Shown here one piece after another: positions 56,609 to 64,000 of a stretch of DNA of 64,000 nucleotides. Made by a program: the position numbers and the translations under genes. The notes under the pieces are model-generated. The model searched no databases, was not told the origin of the DNA, and saw only the letters and a program-made list of their open reading frames with translations. The first letter of the stretch is position 1. Each line of letters opens with the position of its first letter. The DNA lies in contig CM018052.1 in assembly GCA_008638375.1 (NCBI GenBank), positions 24,521,071-24,585,070 of the forward strand, written 5' to 3'. This stretch comes from Nyssa sinensis. Lineage: Eukaryota > Streptophyta > Magnoliopsida > Cornales > Nyssaceae.

Positions 56609-58984
56609 TCTCATCACCCAAGGCTTCTTGTTTCCCTGCTGGTTATAAAGTTAAGTGCCTTGCAATTACCTTTTATCGGCAAAGAAGAAGATTTTTATTG
56701 ATGTAAAAGAGTATACAAGATATATAAGCTTACAACATCAATAATGATTTTAGTGCAGAAGGTATCATGGAATATACCTAGCTTAATCCGAACTACGTTG
56801 ACATCAAATAAGAATCTAATCATCTACCAACGCCAAAAGAATAGAAGGAATATACAATAAAAAATGGCAATACCTAATAGTCACTTAAGATCAAAACATA
56901 ATAAGTCCAATAAAAACATAAAAATCACCTTGGGAAGCTCCTAAACAATCAACTTTACAAGGCATGCAAATCCAATAATTAGAAATGCCTTACAAATACT
57001 TGGAAACAAAATGAATGATAATTGACACAGCATGGAACGTGAACAATCAATACTAGTACGTTAATATTCAAAAATGAAAATAATTTTCTAAAAATATTAT
57101 TTATATTAAAAAAAATCAAAGATAAAAGATGTCTTTAATAAAGTCTTACAACTCTATATATAAATATTAAAAGTTTTGATTCTTTCTAGCTAGAATAAAA
57201 TTTTTTTATTCAAAATCGTAAATAAAAAAATAAAAATTTTATCTAAAATAACTAATTTGATATTAGTTCTCAAATTTGAAAATTAAATAATATTACAATA
57301 ACTCTTCAATATATATCTATGATTTTAACAACTACCATATTTGCCCTACATCAATAATTAACATGTTATGAATAGTGGCAAAATATCTACTATCTTTAAT
57401 TTATGTACCGTAGAAGAATGATGCGATGCATGCCTTTTTCTAGGAGCACTTTGGAAGGTAAACTTGCTTAAAAAGCAAGCCCAGAACATGATTTGTGATG
57501 CTTTGGGGATTAAAAAGCCAATCAGAAGTCATTATCACTAAAATCAATAGTTATTGTCATTCGTTGTTATATTTTTTTTTAAATAAAAATTTGTTTAAAA
57601 TTGACTTAAAATATTAATAAATCAAATTTGTGTACAATATGCCTGAAGTGCATATGCATTTCTTGAGTCGGAAAAAAAATGGTGTCATTAAATGATGATG
57701 TGATGTTTATCGCATTGCTATCGTTATTGTTATCGTTGTCGTTGTCGTTGTTATATTTTTTTAAGTAAAACCTCGTTTAAGATTTGACTTAAAATATTAA
57801 TAAGTTAAGTTTAAATAATTTATTATTCGACTTGACTTGACTGGACTCATTTATAACGCTAATTATAGCTAGACTATATTTATTTTATCTATCTCTCTAT
57901 AAATATAAATATAGATACATATATATATGTATGTATATGAACATGACTGAAAGAGGAGTCATGTTGAGAATTTGTTTACAATTGGCCTTGAAGTGCATAT
58001 GCAGGTATTTCTTGAGTCAAAAAATAAATAAATAAATAAAAATTGGTGCCATGATATGATAATGTGTTTATGGCATTGTTGTTGTTATCTTGTCGATATA
58101 TCTTCTAATTAATTAAATTAAAGGCTAACCTTCACAAAATCCTATTTTGACACCATAGGGCTTGATGTTATAATGCAATTTTGAACATAATAAGTAAATT
58201 AGGGATATGAACTTGTATTTGAAAAGAAATAAGAAATGAATGCCAAAATTTTGAGAATTTTACTAGGCTAAATTGTATGCTAAAAACCCTCTTCCAGGCT
58301 ATAAGTTTTGATGTTTAGTGAGCTATTTTTCTTCTAGCAATATGAATTAATGAGCAAGCTCAGAACATGATTTATGATTTGATAATTGATTTTAAAATTT
58401 TTTTTTTGCAAAGAGGAATAGCCAAAAAAAGGAAAGGGAAAAAGAAAAAAAGAAAGAAAGAGATTCTTGATTTTATAGACAATAACATTTGCATCATTCA
58501 ATCCTGAATTTAATCAGATTCCAAGATTCACACAGTCAAAACCCCAAAATTATACTTCTCTTACATTTAACGCCTAAATGATTCTCCAACCTTCGGTTCA
58601 TTGAATGCCATGTACAAAGTTCCCATTGGGGCATGCTTAATGAGTATATGATACAAAAGAATTTAAACAATATAGCTTTCAAGAAATTATGTAAATTATA
58701 TATATATATATATAGATAGATAGATATTCATACCGAGCAACGAAGAGAAACGAGCGACCGATCCAGAGAGAGAAAACGAGAGATCAAATGCAAAACAGAC
58801 AGGCGCGGCGAACTGTGGCGGTGGAAGCGACGGCCCGACGAACGGTGGTGGTGGAAGCGGCGGCGCGGCGAACGGTGGCGGCAAACTCAAATCTAGGAGT
58901 TAAGAGACAGAGAGATAGAGAGAGAGAGAAAAAAAAATAGAACAAGAGAAAGAGAGATCGCGCAATGTTTGAGATTTTATCAGA
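56609..58984. other. AT-rich CACTA interior without transposase
   Basis: No gene. GTTGTCGTTGTCGTTGTTAT-type trinucleotide runs near 57722-57752 and a (TA)n tract near 58697. 58740-58970 is a GA- and GGCGGTGG-rich stretch, likely the transcribed leader at this CACTA end. Confidence 0.5.
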
Positions 58985-59260
58985 CTATTAGCGACGCACA
59001 TAGAGCGTCGCTAATAGTTTTAATGTGCGTCACTAAAGATAAAAGAGATTATTTGCGACTCACACATGTGCGTCGCAAAAAGTTCCATGTTATTGCGACG
59101 CACAGTGCGTCGCAAATAACCTTTTGGTCGTCGCTAAAGCTTTCGCGCCCCTTTTTTCTTAGGCGGGAAAAACATTATTTGCGATGCACACATGTGCGTC
59201 GCTAATAGTGACTATTAGCGAAGCACACTGTGCGTCGCAAATACTGTGCGTCGCTAAAAA
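58985..59260. repeat. Right subterminal array of the CACTA
   Basis: TTAGCGACGC, GCGTCGCTAA and GCGTCGCAAA units in inverted pairs, with a CGCGCCCC...AGGCGGGAAA patch in the middle (about 59145-59170) that is shared with the CACTA ends at 17.7 and 48.1 kb. Confidence 0.9.
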
Positions 59261-59420
59261 CCTGTTTTCTTGTAGTGACCGCTAATGGTGTTGACAAGTT
59301 TACATACAAATGCACTTATTGCAACCAAATTAGTCATACCAAAAGTAAATATTTTGAACTTATAGGCTATCCAGAATAGTGGGATCATAGTCGTGATCCG
59401 TGGAAAAGAAATTCCAAGAC

Positions 59421-59787
59421 GTCCTCTACTACTGCGGTTGTTGAAACAAGGCTGGACAATGATGAGGCTAAACAAGCATCAGGATTGGTAGCGACTGTAG
59501 ACAAAGGTGGTGAGGTTTTACATATCTTTACATCTGTTTCTAATAGTGTATGGATAATTGATTATGGTGCCACAGATCATATGACATTTGATTCTAGACA
59601 GGTCTCTCCTCTTAATCCATCCTTACAAAAATTTGTATCTACTGCCAATGGTACTGCAACCCCGATTATTGGGGAAGGTTCTTTGTCTCTCATTGATACT
59701 TTAAATTTAGATTCTGTTTTGATTGTTCCATTCTTAAATTATAATCTTTTTTCAGTTTCCCAAATAAAGTCTTATCTTATGTTGTAA
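59421..59787 (+). pseudogene. Copia protease
   Basis: SVWIIDYGATDHMTFDSRQ: the catalytic Asp remains but the D-S-G-A motif reads D-Y-G-A. GEGSLSLIDTLNLDSVLIVP and NLFSVSQI follow. Ends at a stop at 59785. Confidence 0.85.
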
Positions 59788-60855
59788 TTTTTTGGCCTGA
59801 ATTTTGTGTATTTAAGGACATCCGAACACGAAAAATGATTGGTTGCGGTGTTAGGCAAAGGAAGTTGTATTATTTGGACATGGCGTCAAAGACTTCAAAC
59901 AAATTACAACAAGCTTTGACTATGGATGGGTTTGAGGGGGAGAAGAAGAAATCTGACATCTTCCTTTGGCATCGACATTTGGGGCATGTTTCCTTTGGTT
60001 ATTTGAAGAAATTATTTCCTAGTCTATTTGAAAATTTTGACATTTCTACTTTCCGCTGTGATGTTTGTGAATTGGCAAAAAGCCGCCATGCCTCGTTTCC
60101 TTTAAGTTTCAATAAAAGTCTAATTGCTTTTATGGTTATACATTCTAATGTTTGGGGTCCGTCCAAAGTCTCTACTTTGGGTGGATCACGTTGGTTTGTT
60201 ACTTTTATTGATGACTGTACTAGGATGACCTGGTTATGTTTAATGAAGTCCAAAGGTTGTTCATGCTTCATTAATAGAAGCTCATATGTCGTTATCCTAT
60301 TAGGGAGAAGCTCCTACTTCTGTAGCATATTTAATCAACCGAGTTCCCTCAAGATTTATTGACTTTCAAACACCAATCCAAGCACTTACAGAAGCAGTTG
60401 TTGCCCCAACCGTCCCAAATTTACCTCCTCATGTCTTCGGTTGTGTAGCATTTATACATCTCCACAGGCATCAGCGCAACAAGTTGACTCCTCGAGTGTT
60501 ACAGTGTGTCTTTCTCGGATATGCTGCACATAAAAAAGGGTACCGATGTTTTTCATCCTCTGACTCAACAGATGTTTGTCACAATAGATGTTGTTCTCAA
60601 TAAAGAATTAATGTATTTTTCCTCTGAACTTGAACTTAAGTGGGAGTATCAAAAAGAAATTCAGACTCTAGACTATGATTTTGTAGAATATGATTTTCAT
60701 AACTCTGAGGTAAGAGAATTCCCTAAATCAAGTAACCAGGGTGTGGGCAACTTGGATTCAAGTGGTAATGAGCACCTAGAAACTGAAGGTATGGAAGAAA
60801 TGGAAAGTGTGACTCTACCTCCACCACTGATTGAGTTCGAGTCCCTCGTGCCATA
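59788..60855 (+). pseudogene. Copia integrase, internally deleted, catalytic Asp replaced
   Basis: GAG-pre-integrase LWHRHLGHVSFGYLKKLF, zinc-site CDVCELAKSRHASFP, core VIHSNVWGPSKVSTLGGSRW and FIDDCTRMTWL (59835-60270). The first catalytic residue, normally Asp in HSD.WGP, is Asn. After KSKGC about a hundred residues of the core, including the catalytic Glu region, are missing; sequence resumes with EAPTSVAYLINRVPSR and VFGCVAFIHLH, RVLQCVFLGYAAHKKGYRCF in other frames, followed by the acidic linker to 60855. Confidence 0.85.
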
Positions 60856-60984
60856 AGCAGTTGATACACCCAACCAATTTCTTACTACGGATGTTCCTGA
60901 TTTAGTGTCCAAACCATCTAGAAAATAGTTACCACCGTGTCTCACTAGAGGTATTCCTAAGCTCACATATGAACCCAATCTGTC

Positions 60985-62567
60985 TAGTAAAGTTAAATAT
61001 CCCATGAATCATTATGTGTCAAACCATTGTCTGTTAGAATCAAATCAGTCATTTATAAATCAATTATCTGCTGTATCTATTCCTAACAATGTGCAGGAAG
61101 CCTTAGCTGACCCAAGGTGGAAAACCACTATGAATGAGAAGATGAAACCCTTACAAAAGAAGCAAACTTGGAATCTCGTTGATCGTTTACAAGGAAAGAA
61201 ATCAGTTGGATGTCGATGGATTTCCAACCGTGAAGTATAAAGTAGATGGTACAATCGAACGATTTAAAGCAAGACTGGTGGCAAAAGGGTACTCCTAAAC
61301 CTCTGGGATCGATTATACAGAAACATTTGTTCCTGTAGCTAAAATCAACACAGTGTGGGTCTTGTTGTTATTAGCTACAAACTTGGATTGGCCATCGCAA
61401 CAGTTCGATGTGAAGAATGCTTTTCTACACGGTGAGTTATCTGAGGAAGTCTACATGGATCTTCCACCAGGATACATGATATCAGAGAGGCACAGTCAGA
61501 AGGTATGCAGATTAAAGAAATCACTGTATGGGTTGAAACAATCTCCGAGAGCATGGTTTGGAAGGTTTACAAAGTCTATGACAACCTTTAACTACCGACA
61601 GAGCAACTTAGACCACACTTTATTCCTAAAGAAACAACAAGGAAAGATCACTATACTCATTGTATATGTAGATGACATGGTGGCTACAGAAAATGATCTA
61701 GAAGAAAGGAAGGCTCTACAAAAATACTTGTCCAAAGAATTCGAAATGAAAGACCTAGGTCCTTTGAAATATTTCTTTAGGATCCAGGTGTTTAGATCTA
61801 ATAAAGGAATCTCCCTCTTTCAAAGAAAGTATGCCTCAGATTTATTGTAGGAGACTGGTATGACAACATGTCAACCAGCTCATACACTAGTAGAAGAAGG
61901 TTTGAAGTTATGTATTGAGTTTGATCATGTATCAGTCGACAAAGGGAGATACCAAAGACTTGTTGAGAGATTGATCTACTTAGCACATACAAGACTAGAT
62001 CTTACCTATGCATTGAGTATTGTTAGCCAGTTTATGCATAATCCTGGAGAGCAACATATGAATACAATCATGCGCATTTTGAGGTATCTGAAGTCTGCAC
62101 CTAGAAAGGGAATTTTATTCACTTAAAACACAAACGATCAAAATATAAATGTATATACTGATGCTGACTGGGCTGGAGCAGTAGATGACAAGTGATCTAC
62201 TTCGGGTTATTTTACCTTTGTGGGTAGTAATCTCGTTAACTGGAGGAGCAAGAAACAAAATTTTGTTGCACGATCAAGTACAGAAGTTGAATATAGAGGG
62301 ATGAGACTTGGAATTTATAAGGCATTCTGGTTAAGGCTCTTCTTGCAGAACTTGGGTTACTTATCTAGGCTACCAATTCGACTATATTGTGACAACAAAG
62401 TAGCATGTGATATAGCTTATAATCCGGTTCAACATAATCGTACAAAGCATGTCGAGGTAGACAAACTCTTCGTTGAGGAGAAGTTGGATGCAAGAAGCGT
62501 GGAGTTGCCAAAGATTCGATCAGAAGATCAGTTGGCCGACATCCTCACCAAAGTAGTCTCAAACTAA
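60985..62567 (+). pseudogene. Copia reverse transcriptase and RNase H
   Basis: QEALADPRWKTTMNEKMKPL and VGCRWISN (61004-61240), a frameshift, a TAA in the KGYS-TSGIDYTETF region, then 61353-62567 in one frame: QQFDVKNAFLHGELSEEVYM, SLYGLKQSPRAWFGRF and catalytic LIVYVDDMVATEND; RNase H VYTDADWAGAVDD, LVNWRSKKQNFVARSSTEVE, YCDNKVACDIAYNP, RTKHVEVDKLFVEEKL, DQLADILTK. Stops at 61848 (TAG), 62124 (TAA) and in DDK-STSG (TGA, from a likely CGA Arg). Catalytic residues survive although the gene does not. Confidence 0.92.
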
Positions 62568-62620
62568 GTGTTCTCAAAGTTTTTAGGCAAGTTGGGCATG
62601 CATGACATCTATGCACCAAC

Positions 62621-62631
62621 TTGAGGAGGAG
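62621..62631 (+). other. Polypurine tract of the 52-63 kb copia
   Basis: TTGAGGAGGAG directly before the LTR start TGTTGAGATT. Confidence 0.85.
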
Positions 62632-62836
62632 TGTTGAGATTTTTATTTTTATTGTAATTGATTCTTGTAGATTTTCTTTCTATTTTTAAATTGATTATGG
62701 GAATCAAATCCCGAGATTTGTAGGAGTTAATCCTGTGACAATCCTATGATTTGTCGGAATCCCTACTATATAATTATGTACATACTTTATGTAACGATAT
62801 GAATGAAAAAAGAGAATTTTTCTCTATATTATAAGT
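62632..62836 (+). repeat. 3' LTR of the 52-63 kb copia
   Basis: Aligns end to end with 52175-52376, with scattered substitutions and a small indel near 62727-62736. Older than the chromovirus LTR pair at 3.6/11.4 kb. Confidence 0.9.
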
Positions 62837-62841
62837 CAAAA

Positions 62842-64000
62842 GTCCATATTGGACTGGCAGTGAAGGAGAATAGGAACACAATATTTTTTCATATTGTGGC
62901 AAAAGGCAGGCCGGGGAGAAATATGTTATGCTCTTTATCAATAAGAGGTTCTTTGGTGGATGAGCCAACAAAGATAATAGAGGAAGTTTTTAATCACTTC
63001 AAGCTGAAGTCTTTTGATAAATAGAAATTCAAACCAGGATTGACTGACAGTTTTGATAAAGTTTCGATTAAAGCCACTGAAGTGGAATTTTAGAAGCTGA
63101 AGTTTGGAATGCTATTAAGGAGTGTGATAGGAATAAGGCATCTGTTCCGTAATGGTTTAACTTTCTCTGTATCAAGAAATGATGGAAGATTGTTAAGGAA
63201 GAAGTATTACAATTTGTGAAGGAATTCCATATGAATGACAGGTTTGTGAAGGGACTGAACTCTTCCTTTTTAGTTTTATTACTGTAGTTTGACCTATTAC
63301 GTTAGGTGAGTACAAGCCTATATGTTTGGTTGGCAACATCTATAAGATACTAGAAAAAATTCTTTCAATCAGGTTGAAAAAGGTATTACCAAGTATTATT
63401 GGAGAGGTGCAATCGACTTTTTTAGCTAGAAGAAACATTTTGGATGGTGTCATAATAGCGAATGAAGTAGTAGATAGGTGGAAGAAAAACAAGAAAAAGG
63501 TATTTTGCTCAAGCTAGATTTTGAGAAAGCGTATGATAGCGTCTATTGGAATTTTCTGTTTAGTTTGATGGAAATCTTCAATTTCGAGTCTAAGTGGATG
63601 AAATGGATGGTAGAATGCATTAGTACTACATCGATTTCGATTTTGGTAAATGGATCACTGTCTAAAGAGTTCAGTATTGGTAAAGGGTTGAGGCGGGGAG
63701 ACCCTCTCTCTTCTTTTATCTTTATCATTGTGGCATAAGGGTTTAACATTTTGTTTAAGAGGGTGAAAGAGGTGGGTTTAATCAAGGGGGGTCAGGTGGT
63801 GTCAAATGGTATGTTAATTTCACATCTTCAGTTTGTTGATGACACGATGGTCTTTTGTAATGTAGACTGGTTTGGGGTGGTTAATGTTAGAAAGATATTG
63901 AGATGCTTTGAAATTATGTCTGGTCTTAAGATAAACTACCATAAGAGTATTGTGTGCGGTGTGGGTATTTCGAAAGAAGAATCTGAGATGTTTGCATCTG
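62842..64000 (+). pseudogene. LINE ORF2 reverse transcriptase, right part, cut by window edge
   Basis: NRNTIFFHIVAKGRPGRNML and SLSIRGSLVDEPTKIIEEVF, then SEAEVWNAIKECD-like, then the L1 reverse transcriptase: YKPICLVGNIYKILEKILSI, LARRNILDGVIIANEVVD, LLKLDFEKAYDSVYWNFL, GLRRGDPLSSFIFIIVA, SHLQFVDDTMVFC and SGLKINYHKS. Catalytic FVDD is intact; several stops and frame changes (for example after KKKVFCSS) break the ORF. The 3' end lies beyond the window. Confidence 0.9.

Larger units (their letters stand above)
53871..59277. mobile_element. CACTA element with captured B3 gene piece, no transposase seen
   Basis: Starts CACTACAACAAAGGC and ends CCTGTTTTCTTGTAGTG, inverted CACTACAAGAAAACAGG, flanked by the 3-bp duplication ACC (53868-53870 and 59278-59280) as expected for CACTA elements. 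Both ends carry arrays of TTAGCGACGC/GCGTCGCTAA units. Between them are a 161-bp tandem repeat, part of a B3-domain gene, a possible LINE tail and AT-rich sequence. I found no TNP2 or other transposase motif, so it is non-autonomous. Boundaries are supported by the interrupted copia gag on both sides. Confidence 0.93.
53089..59420 (+). pseudogene. Copia gag, split by the CACTA element
   Basis: ATG at 53119 (MSGEISESSG) or 53089. ILTESNYDIWSQLMEMYIAEREKL is the copia gag (UBN2-type) start; 53583-53870 continues in another frame (HIFLAGLEDDFNQIRGEIL, EECYSLIRREGVRR). The CACTA sits after RPNPPR. Beyond it, from 59281, comes FTYKCTYCNQISHTKSKYFEL, a CCHC knuckle whose last ligand is Tyr, then a TAG replacing an expected Trp codon (GYPE, stop, WDH). 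Stops and two frames show it was decaying or has decayed since. Confidence 0.85.
52175..62836 (+). mobile_element. Ty1/copia element inserted in the LINE and itself interrupted by a CACTA
   Basis: LTRs 52175-52376 and 62632-62836 with CAAAA duplicated at 52170-52174 and 62837-62841. Without the 5.4-kb CACTA the element is about 5.25 kb. Plus orientation: tRNA-Met primer site, gag, protease, integrase, reverse transcriptase, RNase H, polypurine tract. Rejoining the LINE flanks at the duplication gives the continuous VAKVHIGLAVKENRNTIFFH, which supports the boundaries. Confidence 0.92.

Overview
This is a flowering-plant nuclear window, probably from a eudicot with a repeat-rich genome. The evidence is plant-type transposable elements (CACTA, Ty1/copia, Ty3/gypsy chromovirus and Tat lineages, L1-type LINE), AT-rich spacers, long microsatellites and one intact intronless plant gene. 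I saw no bacterial operon, CRISPR array, rRNA or tRNA gene. Nearly all other coding sequence is transposon debris with stops and frameshifts.

Layout. 1-2050: a CACTA TNP2-type transposase pseudogene (minus) running off the left edge, plus its upstream region. 2051-3619 and 14458-17534: old AT-rich sequence split by a young non-autonomous chromovirus (3625-14452, 3-kb LTRs, 5-bp target duplication GACAC). 17535-18870: a CACTA terminus and a decayed CACTA-related stretch. 20035-24604: a copia element (minus) with short LTRs. 25394-25681: a long-hairpin element with TSD CCATA. 26504-29413: a solo LTR related to the first chromovirus, TSD ATAGA. 30140-46304: two chromovirus copies (minus) in tandem that share one LTR. 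That shared LTR is split by a Tat-lineage element (31842-40266) carrying an antisense plus-strand ORF and an 87-bp tandem repeat where integrase should be. 46400-47340: a plus-strand Tat-type reverse transcriptase fragment. 47630-48162: a decayed CACTA end.

The only intact host gene I can support is a DOG1-domain gene at 49987-50748 (plus, 253 aa) with a TATA box about 100 bp upstream of the ATG.

The right end is a three-level nest. A 5'-truncated LINE (51683-64000, running off the edge) is interrupted by a copia element (52175-62836, TSD CAAAA). The copia gag is interrupted by a 5.4-kb CACTA element (53871-59277, TSD ACC). The CACTA has no recognisable transposase. It has dense TTAGCGACGC/GCGTCGCTAA subterminal arrays, a 161-bp tandem repeat and a captured piece of a B3-domain (REM-like) transcription-factor gene.

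A recurring theme is decay by coding-strand G-to-A change. It removes catalytic or structural residues in several unrelated elements and turns Trp codons into TAG, which fits deamination of methylated cytosine in silenced DNA.
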